64,000 bases of DNA from Rhodocyclales bacterium (GTDB lineage: Bacteria; Pseudomonadota; Gammaproteobacteria; Burkholderiales; Rhodocyclaceae), in assembly GCA_016235745.1 (NCBI GenBank), contig JACRJA010000001.1:1-64000 (forward strand), written 5' to 3'. The translations under genes and the position numbers were made by a program. The notes beneath the pieces were generated by a model, which was not told the DNA's origin, ran no database searches, and was given only the letters and a program-made list of their open reading frames with translations. Positions 25,699 through 35,860 of the stretch are shown here, one piece after another (position 1 is the first letter of the stretch; every line of letters starts with the position of its first letter).

Positions 25699-27069
25699 TC
25701 ATTTGCCGATACAGAAGCGGCTGAAGATCTCCCCGAGCAAATCCTCTATGTCATATTCCCCGAGGATTCGGCCGAACGCCCGGTGCGCCATGCGCAACTC
25801 CTCGGCGAGCAACTCCAGCGCCTCGCCCGCCTCCAGCGCCGCCTCCAGCGCCCGGCGCGCCTCGCGCAGCGCCTCCAGATGGCGTTCGCGCGCGAGTACC
25901 ACGTCTTCACCGTGGGCGTGCCAGCCGGCCACCTCCAGCAGCGCCGCGCGCAGCAGCTCCAGCCCTTCGCCGCTGCGCGCCGACAGCCACACGCGCGCGC
26001 GCAGGCGCCCGTCTGCTCCCGCCTCGCGTCGCGCCGCCTCACCCGTCAAGTCGATCTTGTTGACCACTTCGATCACCGGCACCTCGGGGGGTGCGAGCGC
26101 GAGCACCTCCTCGAGCGGGGCCGGCTCGGGGCGATCGAGCGCGCGCAGCGCCAGCACCACATCGGCCAGGGCGATCGCCTCGCGCGTGCGCGCCACGCCG
26201 ATGCGCTCCACCAGATCGTCGGTGTCGCGCAAACCCGCCGTATCGATCACGTAGAGCGGAATGCCCTCGATCTGGATCGCCTCGCGCAGCACGTCGCGGG
26301 TAGTGCCGGCGATGTCAGTGACGATCGCCCGCTCCTCGCCCATCAAGGCGTTGAGCAGGCTCGACTTGCCGACGTTGGGCGCCCCGGCGATCACCACGTG
26401 CAGCCCGCGGCGCAGCAACGCTCCTTGACGCGCATTCTCCAGCAAGCGATCGAGGGCGGACCGCGTCTCGGCCACCTTCTCGCGGATACGCGCAGCGGCG
26501 ATCAGCTCCAGATCCTCTTCGGGAAAATCGAGCGAAGCCTCGACCCACATGCGCGCCTCGATCAGGCGCTCCTGCAGCGCGCGCACCGCGCGGGAAAATT
26601 CCCCGGTGAGCGAGCGCGCCGCTCCTCGGGCCGCCGCCCGGGTGGACGCGTCGATCAGATCGGCCACGGCTTCCGCCTGCGCCAGATCGATCTTGCCGGC
26701 GAGAAAGGCGCGCTCGGTGAATTCGCCGGGTCGGGCAAGCCGCGCTCCCAGCTCGAGGCAGCGCTCGAGCAGCAACTGCAGCACCACCGGCCCGCCGTGC
26801 CCATGCAGCTCCAGCACGTCTTCACCAGTGAAGGACTGCGGCGCGGGAAAGAAGAGCGCCAGCCCCTCGTCGATCACCGCGCCCTGGGCATCGCGAAAGC
26901 GCGCGAACGTCGCCACCCGCGGCGCCGGCACCCGCCCGAGCAGCGCCTCGACGAATGCCGCCAGCGACGGGCCCGAGACTCGCACCACGCCGATGCCGCC
27001 GCGCCCCGGCGCAGTGGCGATCGCCGCGATCACCTCGCGCGGCGCCTCCCCTTGCTGCACCCCGCTCAC
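25699..27069 (-). CDS. mnmE: tRNA modification GTPase MnmE
   Basis: This 456-residue GTPase works with MnmG to make cmnm5U34 in tRNA. It has the N-terminal folate-binding domain ([20 protein letters not shown]), a helical domain, and an inserted G domain with [34 protein letters not shown] and NKID. It ends in the invariant FCIGK with its catalytic Cys. GTG 27069 is chosen over GTG 27078 because GGAGG (27082-27078) then has an 8-base spacer. It follows yidC in the usual rpmH-rnpA-yidD-yidC-mnmE order. Confidence 0.96.
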   Translation of the reverse strand: MSGVQQGEAPREVIAAIATAPGRGGIGVVRVSGPSLAAFVEALLGRVPAPRVATFARFRDAQGAVIDEGLALFFPAPQSFTGEDVLELHGHGGPVVLQLLLERCLELGARLARPGEFTERAFLAGKIDLAQAEAVADLIDASTRAAARGAARSLTGEFSRAVRALQERLIEARMWVEASLDFPEEDLELIAAARIREKVAETRSALDRLLENARQGALLRRGLHVVIAGAPNVGKSSLLNALMGEERAIVTDIAGTTRDVLREAIQIEGIPLYVIDTAGLRDTDDLVERIGVARTREAIALADVVLALRALDRPEPAPLEEVLALAPPEVPVIEVVNKIDLTGEAARREAGADGRLRARVWLSARSGEGLELLRAALLEVAGWHAHGEDVVLARERHLEALREARRALEAALEAGEALELLAEELRMAHRAFGRILGEYDIEDLLGEIFSRFCIGK

Positions 27070-27136
27070 GCCGCCCACCTCCGGGCACCGGCGTGCGCCA
27101 CCATCCGGTCACGCAATAAGTCGTTCGCCAAACCCT

Positions 27137-28780
27137 TCACTTTCCTGCCTTGCCCACCTCCATCTGGCGCGTGATCCACCACTGCTGGGCGATCGACAGC
27201 ACGTTGTTCGTCAGCCAATAGAGCACCAGGCCAGAGGGGAACCACAGGAACATCACCGTGAACACGATGGGCATGGCAAGCATCAGCTTTGCCTGCATGG
27301 GGTCGACCGGTTGCGGATTGAGCTTCATCTGCACCAGCATCGACGCGCCCATGAGGATGGGCAGCACGAAGTAAGGATCGCGCATGGAAAGATCCTGGAT
27401 CCACAGGATCCACGGCGCCTGGCGCATCTCCACGCTGTTGAGCAGCACCCCGTTGTGGGCGATGAAGACCGGAATCTGCACCAGGTTGGGCAGACAACCG
27501 CCCAGCGGGTTGACCTTCTCCTCCTGGTAGATGCGCATCATCTCCTGCTGCATGCGCGCCTTGTCGTCGCCATAGAGCTCCTTGAGGCGCTGCAGACGCG
27601 GCGTGAGCGCGCGCATCTTGGCCATCGAACGGTAGCTCGCCGCCGACAAGGGGAAGAAGGCCGCTTTCAGAAGCACCGTCACCAGCACGATCGCCCAGCC
27701 CCAGTTCCCCGTGAGCTTGTGCAGCCAGGCCAGCACCCAGAAGAGCGGCGCGGCGATCACCGTGAACCAGCCGTAATCGACCACCAGGTCGAACCCCGGC
27801 GCGAGCGAACCCAGCACGCTCTGCGTCTGCGGCCCGGCGTAGAGACGCACCGCCCCCTCCTTCGCCTCTCCTGGCGCGATCGAGCCCAGCGGCAGGATCA
27901 TCCCCGTCTGGAACAAGCCCCCTTCCACCGGCCGGACGTAGAATTCGCGCTGCACCCCTTCTTCCGGCAGCCAGGCCGCGACGAAGTAATGCTGCACCAT
28001 GGCGAGCCAGCCATCCTGGGCAAGCCGCGGAAACTCCGCCTTGCCCTCGAGCACGTCCTCGAAGTTGATCTTCTTGTACTTGCTCTCGGCGGTATAGATC
28101 GCCGGGCCGGTGAACGTGCGCACCCCGAAGAGCGAATGCTCCTCGGCCGGCAGACCGTCGCGCAGGAACTGATAGTAGGCGGAAGCCTCGATCGGTTCCG
28201 TACCCGCATTGGCGAGCTCGTGGCGCACCTCGACCAGATAGTCGCCGCGCTTGAAGCGCAGCACCTTGGTCACGAGCGCGCCATTGTCCGCCTGCGCCGT
28301 GAGCCGAACCTCCAGCACGTCCTGCCCTGGCGCGAGCCGCACGGCCTCGGCCGGCAGCTGCCAGTGCGAGCGGTGGTTCGGCAACCCCGCTCCGATGAGC
28401 CCCGACTGCACGCGATAGACGTGGCCAGCGCGGCCATCGTCGAAGAGCACGAACGGTTTGCCGCGGTCTTCGCGCGCCGCGTAGTCCTTGAACGAGAGGA
28501 AGACGATGTCGCCGCCGCGCTCGGAAATTTCGGCGGTGAAGCGGTCGGTCTCGACCACCATGCGTCGCGCCTGGGCCTCTTCGAGCGCCCCGGAAGCCGG
28601 TGCTACGGCGGCCCGTTGCGACTGCGGTACCTCACCCAGACCGGCCCCTTGTTGCTGCGTTGCGGCAGGTCGCTCGGCCTGCGGCTGCGGTGGCGGCTGG
28701 TTGTGGCGCAACCAGGCCTCCCACAGCATCACCAGCGAGAACAGGAACACCAACAACGGGATCAGACGGCGTTGCTCCAT
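27137..28780 (-). CDS. yidC: Membrane protein insertase YidC
   Basis: This 547-residue insertase places proteins in the inner membrane alone or with SecYEG. It opens with a membrane anchor (MEQRRLIPLLVFLFSLVMLW) and a low-complexity Gln/Pro linker, then the large periplasmic beta-supersandwich domain (about residues 60-340). The five-helix insertase core includes the conserved Arg in SAASYRSMAKMRALTPRLQ and the PVFIAHNGVLLNS and WILWIQDLS loops. The longer open frame upstream overlaps yidD and is not used; ATG 28780 gives the canonical start. Confidence 0.97.
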   Translation of the reverse strand: MEQRRLIPLLVFLFSLVMLWEAWLRHNQPPPQPQAERPAATQQQGAGLGEVPQSQRAAVAPASGALEEAQARRMVVETDRFTAEISERGGDIVFLSFKDYAAREDRGKPFVLFDDGRAGHVYRVQSGLIGAGLPNHRSHWQLPAEAVRLAPGQDVLEVRLTAQADNGALVTKVLRFKRGDYLVEVRHELANAGTEPIEASAYYQFLRDGLPAEEHSLFGVRTFTGPAIYTAESKYKKINFEDVLEGKAEFPRLAQDGWLAMVQHYFVAAWLPEEGVQREFYVRPVEGGLFQTGMILPLGSIAPGEAKEGAVRLYAGPQTQSVLGSLAPGFDLVVDYGWFTVIAAPLFWVLAWLHKLTGNWGWAIVLVTVLLKAAFFPLSAASYRSMAKMRALTPRLQRLKELYGDDKARMQQEMMRIYQEEKVNPLGGCLPNLVQIPVFIAHNGVLLNSVEMRQAPWILWIQDLSMRDPYFVLPILMGASMLVQMKLNPQPVDPMQAKLMLAMPIVFTVMFLWFPSGLVLYWLTNNVLSIAQQWWITRQMEVGKAGK

Positions 28781-28818
28781 GGATCCATCCTGGGGAAACG
28801 GGCAAAAGAATCGGCGAA

Positions 28819-29028
28819 TTATGGCACAGGGTCGTGCCCGCCGGGATGAAAAGGATGGCAGCGCAACACCCGCCGCAGCCCCAGCCACAGGCCTTTCAGC
28901 GCCCCATGGCGCTCGATCGCCTCCAGCGTATACTGCGAGCAGGTGGGATAGAAACGGCAGTTGCGCCCCAGCCAGGGGCTGATCGCGATCTGATAGCCGC
29001 GAATGAGCGCGATCAGGAGGCGGCGCAT
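28819..29028 (-). CDS. yidD: Membrane protein insertion efficiency factor YidD
   Basis: This 69-residue protein has the family core [20 protein letters not shown] (residues 12-31) and [11 protein letters not shown] near the C-terminus. It assists YidC at the inner face of the membrane. It overlaps the end of rnpA by 16 bases, as usual for this operon. Confidence 0.96.
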   Translation of the reverse strand: MRRLLIALIRGYQIAISPWLGRNCRFYPTCSQYTLEAIERHGALKGLWLGLRRVLRCHPFHPGGHDPVP

Positions 29029-29402
29029 TTCCCTGCCTCCCGCGCAAGCCGCTCGAAGCAGGAAAGGAGATCCTCGCGCAGCATCCGCCGCGAGACCGCG
29101 ACGATCGGCGCGCTCAGCCGCACCACCACGTCGCAGGCTGGCAACCGCCCCTTCTCGAGGCGAAAGGTCTCGCGCGCGATGCGCTTGACGAGGTTGCGCT
29201 GATGCGCGCGGCGCACGAGTTTCTTCGCCACCACCAGCCCCAGACGCGGCCGGCCCAGCTCGTTGGGACTCCAGTGAACGGAAAAAAACCGCCCACGGAT
29301 TACCCGCCGCGCCGTGAAGACGCGCGAGAACTCGGACGGCTGGAGCAGGCGGTCGGCGCGGCGAAAGCGCGCCCCCGCCTCAGACGGGATCGCGCCGCTC
29401 AA
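29013..29402 (-). CDS. rnpA: Ribonuclease P protein component
   Basis: This 129-residue protein subunit of RNase P helps the catalytic RNA mature tRNA 5' ends. It has [17 protein letters not shown] at the start and the RNR signature in [20 protein letters not shown]. The start is TTG at 29402, overlapping the rpmH stop as TTGA; there is no clear Shine-Dalgarno sequence, so translation probably depends on rpmH. The start is therefore the least certain part. Confidence 0.94.
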   Translation of the reverse strand: MSGAIPSEAGARFRRADRLLQPSEFSRVFTARRVIRGRFFSVHWSPNELGRPRLGLVVAKKLVRRAHQRNLVKRIARETFRLEKGRLPACDVVVRLSAPIVAVSRRMLREDLLSCFERLAREAGKCAAS

Positions 29403-29533
29403 ACGGCCAGGCGATGACGACCCTTGGCCCGGCGCGCCCGGATCACGGAGCGGCCGCCGCGGGTGCGCATGCGCACGAGGAAACCATGGGTACGCTTGCG
29501 GCGGATCTTGGAGGGTTGATAGGTGCGCTTCAT
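29399..29533 (-). CDS. rpmH: Ribosomal protein L34
   Basis: This 44-residue protein, [18 protein letters not shown] then [10 protein letters not shown]...RLAV, is a complete L34 of the large ribosomal subunit. A sigma-70 promoter lies just upstream. In most bacteria rpmH is adjacent and divergent to dnaA; here about 6 kb separates them. Confidence 0.97.
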   Translation of the reverse strand: MKRTYQPSKIRRKRTHGFLVRMRTRGGRSVIRARRAKGRHRLAV

Positions 29534-29562
29534 GGGATCACCTCGAACGGGAAAATCTCGTT

Positions 29563-29591
29563 ATTTAACAGACAAGCAGGCAGTGTGTCAA
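29563..29591 (-). promoter_or_regulatory. Sigma-70 promoter of rpmH
   Basis: On the minus strand TTGACA (29591-29586), a 17-base spacer and TTAAAT (29568-29563) lie 30 bases before the rpmH start. The -35 is perfect. It should drive rpmH-rnpA-yidD-yidC. Confidence 0.7.
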
Positions 29592-29649
29592 GAAAAATCA
29601 CGCAAGGCGAATCGGTTACACTGCGAGCATCCTGCACTTTTCTCTTCCC

Positions 29650-30270
29650 ATGTCTGCTCTTCCCTTACCCTCTCATCCTCCCCTCACCGGCCTCATCCTC
29701 GCCGGCGGCCGCGGCACGCGCTTGGGGGGCCTCGACAAAGGCTTGGTCGAACTGCGGGGAAGACCCCTCGTCGAGTACGTGCTCGACCGGCTGCGGCCTC
29801 AGACTGGGGCGATCCTCATCAACGCCAACCGTCACCACGAGCGTTACGCCACCTATGGCGCGCCGGTGATTGCGGATCTCGAGGGGGGATTCGCCGGGCC
29901 GCTCGCCGGCATCGCCGCAGGGCTCGCCGTCGCTCGCACCGACTGGGTGGTCGTCGTACCCTGCGACTGCCCCCTGCTGCCGTCCGACCTCGTCGCTCGG
30001 CTATGGCAGGCGCGCTGCGCTGCAGGGGCCGACGTGGCCGTCGCCCGGGCCGCAGGGCGGTTGCAGCCGGTCTTCGCCCTCGTACCGGTGACTGCGCGCG
30101 CCGAACTCGAGCACCGCTTGCGCATAGGCGAGCGCAAGGTCGAAGCCTGGCTCGAAACCCAGCGCCTGGCGGTGGCCGATTTTTCCGACGAGCCTGAGGC
30201 CTTCGTCAACGTGAATACCGAAGAAGAGCGGCGGGCGGTGGAAGAGCGCCTGAAAGCGCTCATGGCGTGA
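29650..30270 (+). CDS. mobA: Molybdenum cofactor guanylyltransferase MobA
   Basis: This 206-residue enzyme attaches GMP to molybdopterin to make the guanine dinucleotide cofactor used by DMSO-reductase-family enzymes. The nucleotide-binding motif LILAGGRGTRLGGLDKGLVE (residues 15-34) and the metal site VVPCDCPLLP are clear, and the end FVNVNTEEE is typical. It is the first of three molybdopterin genes sitting between rpmH and dnaA, and it converges on moaC. Confidence 0.94.
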   Translation: MSALPLPSHPPLTGLILAGGRGTRLGGLDKGLVELRGRPLVEYVLDRLRPQTGAILINANRHHERYATYGAPVIADLEGGFAGPLAGIAAGLAVARTDWVVVVPCDCPLLPSDLVARLWQARCAAGADVAVARAAGRLQPVFALVPVTARAELEHRLRIGERKVEAWLETQRLAVADFSDEPEAFVNVNTEEERRAVEERLKALMA

Positions 30271-30302
30271 GCGGCAAGTTTTCGCCTTGGGCAAGACCCG
30301 GC

Positions 30303-30776
<474 letters not shown>

Positions 30777-30831
30777 TCCAACTCCCAGAACGCGATGTTC
30801 GTGACCCCACGATGATACAGGAGCCGCCGCG

Positions 30832-31842
30832 ATGGATACTCGAGCCCCGGCAAACCCGCCGCTGATCGACCGTTTCGGCCGGCGCGTCACCTACGTGCGC
30901 CTGTCGGTGACGGACCGCTGCGACTTGCGCTGCGTCTATTGCATGAACGAGCAGATGACCTTCCTGCCCAAGGCGCGCATCCTGACGCTGGAAGAGATGG
31001 CGCTGATCGGCCGCGCCTTCGTCGAGCTCGGCGTCACGAAACTGCGCATCACCGGCGGCGAGCCCTTGGTGCGGCAAAACGTGCTCTCGCTCTTCACCGA
31101 ACTGGGAAGACTCCCCGGTCTGAAAGAACTCACGCTCACGACCAACGGTTCGCAGCTCGCCCGCCACGCCGCCGCGCTGCGCGAGGCCGGCGTGCGCCGC
31201 ATCAACGTGAGTCTCGACAGCCTGCGCCCCGAGCGCTTCCGCGCCATCTCGCGCGTGGGCAGCCTCGACAAGGTGCTCGAAGGGATCGAAGCGGCCCGGC
31301 GCGCCGGGTTCGAGGCGATCAAGCTCAACGCCGTGCCGATGCGCGGCATCAACGACGACGAAATCCTCGATCTGGTCGAATTCGCTGCCGAACGCGATTT
31401 CACCGTCTGTTTCATCGAGGAAATGCCGCTCGGCGAGATCGACGGGCACGATCGGCGCACGAGCTTCGTGCCCAGCGACGAAGTGCGCGCGCGCATCCTC
31501 CAGCGCTACACGCTGCTGCCCACCGTCGAGCGCACCGGCGGCCCGGCACGCTACGAGCGCATCGCCGAGACCGGCACCCTGGTGGGCTTCATCTCGCCGC
31601 ACAGCCACAATTTCTGCGACAGCTGCAACCGCGTGCGCGTCACCACCGAAGGGCGGCTCCTGCTGTGCCTGGGACAGGAACACTCGGTCGACCTGCGTCG
31701 GGTCCTGCGCAGCCACCCTGGCGAACTCGAACCGCTCAAGGAAGCCATCGTCGCGGCCATGGCGCTCAAGCCCAAAGGGCACGAGTTCGATCTCACCGCC
31801 AAGCCCGTGCTCTTCCGGCACATGAACGCCACCGGCGGTTGA
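30832..31842 (+). CDS. moaA: GTP 3',8-cyclase MoaA
   Basis: This 336-residue radical-SAM enzyme has the N-terminal cluster motif CDLRCVYC (residues 27-34), TGGEPL, and the C-terminal second 4Fe-4S site FCDSCNRVRVTTEGRLLLCL. It ends NATGG, the catalytic C-terminal glycine pair. Length is normal. It is followed after 15 bases by the YqeC-like gene and is probably co-transcribed with it. Confidence 0.97.
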   Translation: MDTRAPANPPLIDRFGRRVTYVRLSVTDRCDLRCVYCMNEQMTFLPKARILTLEEMALIGRAFVELGVTKLRITGGEPLVRQNVLSLFTELGRLPGLKELTLTTNGSQLARHAAALREAGVRRINVSLDSLRPERFRAISRVGSLDKVLEGIEAARRAGFEAIKLNAVPMRGINDDEILDLVEFAAERDFTVCFIEEMPLGEIDGHDRRTSFVPSDEVRARILQRYTLLPTVERTGGPARYERIAETGTLVGFISPHSHNFCDSCNRVRVTTEGRLLLCLGQEHSVDLRRVLRSHPGELEPLKEAIVAAMALKPKGHEFDLTAKPVLFRHMNATGG

Positions 31843-31857
31843 CGAAGGGGATCCCCA

Positions 31858-32616
31858 ATGAACGAACGCCCAAGCGCACTCCTCGAAGCGTTGGACGCCC
31901 AGTGCGGCATCCTCGCCGCCGTCGGCGCCGGCGGTAAGAAGACCACGCTCTACCAGATCTTCTCCGCCCACCCGGGACGAGTGGCGCTTACCACCACCAC
32001 TTTCATCACCGACTTCGGCCCCGAACTCGGCGCCGAGATCCTCATCGCCCCTGAAAACGAATTCGAAGAAAAAGTGCGTGCAAGCCGCGGGCGTAAAGTG
32101 GCCTACGCCACGCCCTCGGACAAGCCCGGGCGCGTAGCGGCGGTGTCCGGCGAGCGCATCGCCCGGCTGCACCGCGAGGGCGGGTTCGCGCTCACTTTGG
32201 TGAAGGCCGACGGCGCCCGCTCGCGGCTCCTCAAGGCTCCGGCGCCGCACGAACCCAGCCTGCCCGAGGCCACCGACACGGTGCTCCTCATCCTCTCGCT
32301 CCAGGCGCTGGGCCAGCCCCTTTCCGAGACGATCGCGCATCGCCCCGAGTGCGTCTCCGCCCTCACCGGCAGCGCCCTCGGCGAGCCGGTAAGCATTGCC
32401 GACTTCGTCGCGCTCTACACCCGCGAAGAGGGGCTATTACAAGGCACGGCGGGAAAACGCGTGATCCCCGTGCTCAACATGGTCGACGACGATCGCCTCC
32501 TGCCCGCCGCCCGCGCCATCGCCACGGCCGCGCTCGCCGCCTGTCCGAGGTTCGAGCGCTTCGTGCTCACCAGCCTCAAACAACCCGGCTACCTCGTGGA
32601 GGTCGTGCCGCGCTGA
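31858..32616 (+). CDS. yqeC: YqeC-like selenium/molybdenum cofactor accessory protein
   Basis: This 252-residue protein has a P-loop-like VGAGGKKTTLYQIF near residue 21, TTTTFI, and the VKADGARSRLLKAPAPHEP block (about residues 118-136) typical of the YqeC family. In several bacteria the family travels with genes for selenium-dependent molybdenum hydroxylases (XDH/XanDH type) and is thought to help mature their cofactor. Here it is paired with moaA. A MobA/MocA-type cytidylyltransferase, yqeB and selD are not in the window, so the selenium link rests on family membership only. Confidence 0.75.
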   Translation: MNERPSALLEALDAQCGILAAVGAGGKKTTLYQIFSAHPGRVALTTTTFITDFGPELGAEILIAPENEFEEKVRASRGRKVAYATPSDKPGRVAAVSGERIARLHREGGFALTLVKADGARSRLLKAPAPHEPSLPEATDTVLLILSLQALGQPLSETIAHRPECVSALTGSALGEPVSIADFVALYTREEGLLQGTAGKRVIPVLNMVDDDRLLPAARAIATAALAACPRFERFVLTSLKQPGYLVEVVPR

Positions 32617-32621
32617 CTCCG

Positions 32622-33386
32622 TCACTTCAAATTCCCCGAAAGAAACTGCTGCAGCCGCTCGCTGCGCGGGTGCGCCAGCACCTCGCGCGGGTTGCCTTCC
32701 TCCTCGACCAGCCCCTGATGCAGGAACATGACGTGCGTGGACACTTCGCGCGCGAAGCCCATCTCGTGCGTGACCACGATCATGGTGCGCCCCTCCTGCG
32801 CGAGGTCGCGCATCACCTTGAGCACCTCGCCGACGAGCTCCGGGTCGAGCGCCGAGGTCGGTTCGTCGAAGAGCATCACCTCCGGCTCCACCGCCAGCGC
32901 GCGGGCGATCGCCACGCGCTGCTGCTCGCCGCCGGACATGTGCGCGGGGTAGGCGTTCTTGCGGTGCGCCACGCCGACCTTGGCGAGGTAATGCTCGGCG
33001 CGCTCGATCGCCTCCTTTTTCGGCACGCCCAGCACGTGCACCGGCACCTCGATCACGTTCTCCAGCGCGGTCATGTGCGACCACAAGTTGAAATGCTGGA
33101 AGACCATGGCCAGGCGCGAGCGAAGACGCTGCAGCTGCTTGCGGTCGGCCGCGCGCAAGGTGCCGTCCTTGGCCGGTACGAGCCGCAGCTCTTCACCGTC
33201 GAGCACGATGCGGCCGGCGTTGGGTTGCTCGAGCAGGTTGATGCAGCGCAGCAGCGTGCTCTTGCCCGAACCGCTCGAACCGATGACGCTGATGACATCG
33301 CCGGCGACGGCCTTCAGCGACACTCCTTTGAGGACTTCATGCGCCCCATAGCGCTTGTACAAATCGTCGACTTCGAGTTTGACCAT
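32622..33386 (-). CDS. Polar amino acid ABC transporter ATPase (HisP-like)
   Basis: This 254-residue ATPase has Walker [15 protein letters not shown]-loop [12 protein letters not shown], signature [15 protein letters not shown], Walker [14 protein letters not shown] and switch His in VVTHEMGF. The [13 protein letters not shown] stretch is characteristic of the HisP/GlnQ group. ATG 33386 is chosen; the open frame upstream overlaps the spacer and reads low-complexity residues. It is the last gene of the hisJ-Q-M-P-like operon. Confidence 0.94.
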   Translation of the reverse strand: MVKLEVDDLYKRYGAHEVLKGVSLKAVAGDVISVIGSSGSGKSTLLRCINLLEQPNAGRIVLDGEELRLVPAKDGTLRAADRKQLQRLRSRLAMVFQHFNLWSHMTALENVIEVPVHVLGVPKKEAIERAEHYLAKVGVAHRKNAYPAHMSGGEQQRVAIARALAVEPEVMLFDEPTSALDPELVGEVLKVMRDLAQEGRTMIVVTHEMGFAREVSTHVMFLHQGLVEEEGNPREVLAHPRSERLQQFLSGNLK

Positions 33387-33430
33387 GAATGGTTCGCCTT
33401 GCGGATCGGGTCTGGCGGCAGAAAAAGGGT

Positions 33431-34129
33431 TCAGCGGCGCTGCGGCCGCAGGTGGGCGAGCCAGCGGCGCTCGGCGACCTTGAAGAGCCACAGCAGCAGG
33501 AACGTGAGGGCGAGGTAGAAGGCGCCGGCGGTGAGGTAGGCCTCGAAGGGCAGGAAATACTGGGCGCTGATCGTGCGCGCCACGCCGGTGATGTCGGCGA
33601 GCGTGACGAGCGAAGCCATGCTGGTGGCGTGCAGCATCATCACCACTTCGTTGCTGTACTGCGGCAGCGCCCGGCGCAGCGCCGAAGGCAGCAGGATGCG
33701 CCGATACATCTGCAGGCGCGACATACCGGCGGCGCGTGCCGCCTCGATCTCGCCCGGCGGCGTGGTCTTGAGGCAGCCGGCGATGATCTCGGCAGTGTAG
33801 CCGGAGGTGTTGATGGCGAACGCCAGGCAGGCGCAGAAAGTGGCGTCCGACAGCCAGGGCCAGAGAAGGCTCGCGCGCACGGCCTCGAACTGCGCCAACC
33901 CGTAATAGAGCAGGAAGAGCTGCACGAGCATGGGCGTGCCGCGGATCACGTAGGTATAGAACCAGGCGGGAAGGTTGAGCCAGGGCGAACTCGACACCCG
34001 CATCAGCGCAAGCGGCACCGCCCAGACGAACCCCACGGCGAGTGATACGAAGAGCAGCTGCAGCGTGACGCCCACGCCGCGCAGGAACTGGGGCAGGTTC
34101 TCCCCAATGACGGAGAAATCGAGGATCAC
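33431..34129 (-). CDS. Polar amino acid ABC transporter permease (HisM-like)
   Basis: This 232-residue inner-membrane permease has the EAA-type loop [23 protein letters not shown] (about residues 124-146) and the family motif [21 protein letters not shown]. It overlaps the previous permease gene by four bases. With its neighbours it should transport arginine, lysine, ornithine or histidine. Confidence 0.92.
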   Translation of the reverse strand: MILDFSVIGENLPQFLRGVGVTLQLLFVSLAVGFVWAVPLALMRVSSSPWLNLPAWFYTYVIRGTPMLVQLFLLYYGLAQFEAVRASLLWPWLSDATFCACLAFAINTSGYTAEIIAGCLKTTPPGEIEAARAAGMSRLQMYRRILLPSALRRALPQYSNEVVMMLHATSMASLVTLADITGVARTISAQYFLPFEAYLTAGAFYLALTFLLLWLFKVAERRWLAHLRPQRR

Positions 34130-34815
34130 AGCTGCACTTCCCGTACGCCCAGGGAGTATCGCTTCTCGATCACGCGCAGCGCGAGCAGCGACACGCTAGT
34201 GATCGCCAAGTAGAGCACTGCGGCGAGCAGCAGATAGGTGAAGGGCTCGCGCGTGGCGTTCCCCGCCTGCTTGGCGTGGAACATCATGTCCGGCAGGCCC
34301 AGCACCGACACGAGCGCCGTGGACTTGATGAGCACCAGCCAGTTGTTGGCGATGCCGGGAATCGACAGGCGCACCGTCTCCGGCCACAGGATGCGGCGGA
34401 ACACCTGCCAGCGGCTCATGCCGTAGGCAAACCCCGCCTCCACCTGCCCCTTGGGGATGGAGAGGAAGGCCCCGCGGAAGGTCTCGGACAGGTAGGCGCC
34501 GAAGATGAATCCCAGCGTGGCCACGCCGGCGGCGAAGGGATCGACGTCGATGTAGTCCTCATGACCGACGAGCGCCGCGGCGCGATTGACGAGATCCTGA
34601 CCGCCGAAATACACCAGCAGGATCATCACCAGATCCGGAATACCGCGGATCACGGTGGCATAGGCTTCGGCGAGCCAGGCAAGGGGGCGCAGGGGCGAGA
34701 GCCGCGCCCCCGCTCCGGCGAGCCCCAGCGCCACCGCCAGCGCCATGGAGCATAGCGCCAGGCGCAACGTCAACCAGCTGCCTTCGATGATGGTGAGCCA
34801 ATAGCCACCACTCAT
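34126..34815 (-). CDS. Polar amino acid ABC transporter permease (HisQ-like)
   Basis: This 229-residue inner-membrane permease is the partner of the HisM-like protein. It shows [21 protein letters not shown], the EAA-like loop [20 protein letters not shown] and about five hydrophobic segments. It follows the binding-protein gene after 18 bases. Confidence 0.92.
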   Translation of the reverse strand: MSGGYWLTIIEGSWLTLRLALCSMALAVALGLAGAGARLSPLRPLAWLAEAYATVIRGIPDLVMILLVYFGGQDLVNRAAALVGHEDYIDVDPFAAGVATLGFIFGAYLSETFRGAFLSIPKGQVEAGFAYGMSRWQVFRRILWPETVRLSIPGIANNWLVLIKSTALVSVLGLPDMMFHAKQAGNATREPFTYLLLAAVLYLAITSVSLLALRVIEKRYSLGVREVQL

Positions 34816-34833
34816 CGCCCAGCTCCAACGGAC

Positions 34834-35613
34834 TCATTCGCCATAGATGTCGAAGTCGAAGTATTTCTTCGCGATTTGCTGGTACTTGCCGTTGGCGCGG
34901 ATCGCATCGATGGCGGCGTTGAATTTCTCTACCAGCGCCGTGTCGCCCTTGCGCACCGCCACGCCGATGCCCTCACCGAAATACTTCCGGTCGGTAAAGG
35001 CCGGCCCCACCGTGGCGAACCCTTTGCCGGCTTCGGTCTGGAGAAAGCCAAACTGAATGCTCACCGCGTCGGCGAGCGAAGCGTCGATGCGCCCGGCGAC
35101 CAGGTCGAGGAAGACTTCTTCCTGCGACGCGTAGCGCACCACCTCGATGCCGGCCGGGGCGAAGACGTCGGTGGCATAGCGGTCGAAGATGGTGGCGCGC
35201 TGCACGCCGACTTTCTTGCCCTTCAGATCGACCAAGGGATCCTTCACCTCGCTGCCCGCCTTCATCACCAGACGCCCGGGCGTGTAGTAGTACTTCTTGC
35301 TGAAATCGACCGATTTCCTGCGCTCGTCGGTGATCGACATCGAAGAAATCACCGCGTCGATCTTGCGCACCTTCAATGCCGGAATCAGGCCGTCGAACTC
35401 CTGCTCGATCCACTGGCACTTGAGCTTCATCTCCTCGCACAGGGCGTTGCCGATGTCGTAGTCGAAACCGGTGAGCTTGCCCTCGGGCGTCTTGTAGGCG
35501 AAGGGAGGATAGGCGGCCTCGATGCCGACGCGCAAGGGCTTGTCCTCGGCCATCGCCGCACCCGCAGCAAGTGAGCACAGCATGGCGCCGAACAACAAGA
35601 AGAGCTTTTTCAT
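34834..35613 (-). CDS. Periplasmic cationic amino acid-binding protein (HisJ/ArgT-like)
   Basis: This 259-residue solute-binding protein (SBP family 3) has a cleavable signal peptide ending AAMAEDK (about residue 22). Ligand-binding blocks include VGIEAAYPPFAYKTPEGKLTGFDYDIGNALC, ISSMSITDERRKSVDFS and YTPGRLVMKAG. The pattern is that of lysine/arginine/ornithine or histidine binders. It heads a four-gene minus-strand operon divergent from dnaA. Confidence 0.93.
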   Translation of the reverse strand: MKKLFLLFGAMLCSLAAGAAMAEDKPLRVGIEAAYPPFAYKTPEGKLTGFDYDIGNALCEEMKLKCQWIEQEFDGLIPALKVRKIDAVISSMSITDERRKSVDFSKKYYYTPGRLVMKAGSEVKDPLVDLKGKKVGVQRATIFDRYATDVFAPAGIEVVRYASQEEVFLDLVAGRIDASLADAVSIQFGFLQTEAGKGFATVGPAFTDRKYFGEGIGVAVRKGDTALVEKFNAAIDAIRANGKYQQIAKKYFDFDIYGE

Positions 35614-35650
35614 GACAGGCTCCTTCACAGGGAGGTGTGAGAAAAAACGC

Positions 35651-35664
35651 ATCGATGCATCGAT
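35651..35664. promoter_or_regulatory. 14-base palindrome ATCGATGCATCGAT between hisJ-like and dnaA genes
   Basis: The perfect palindrome is followed by another ATCGAT a few bases later. It sits 38 bases upstream of the binding-protein start, where an operator would be expected. No regulator can be assigned. Confidence 0.25.
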
Positions 35665-35783
35665 CGATGGTACGCCCGTAAGTTTCCCTCCGTCGGCCGA
35701 AGAAGGGCTTCAGAGGATAAAGGCTGCTCATTTTACCAATACCTTGGCTTGGGCCGCTCCCTGCGCCGCGATTTTGCCCGTCC

Positions 35784-35792
35784 TGTGGATAA
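35784..35792 (-). promoter_or_regulatory. Perfect DnaA box upstream of dnaA
   Basis: TGTGGATAA (TTATCCACA on the minus strand) lies 69 bases before the dnaA start. A single box suggests autoregulation of dnaA. The rest of the 247-base gap between the hisJ-like gene and dnaA has no further exact box, which argues against a full origin here. Confidence 0.8.
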
Positions 35793-35860
35793 CTCCCCTT
35801 TCGGCGTGGACGGGTTAGAATACCCTCTTGAGCATCGTCCATCCATCCAGAGGGCTTTCC

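Noticed and set aside
26549-28849. 766-codon plus-strand open frame opposite mnmE and yidC
   Set aside because: It covers two certain genes on the other strand and has Arg/Ser/His-rich shadow composition.
35614-35860. Intergenic region upstream of dnaA as oriC
   Set aside because: Only one exact DnaA box and no marked AT-rich unwinding stretch; the region at about 47 kb is much stronger.
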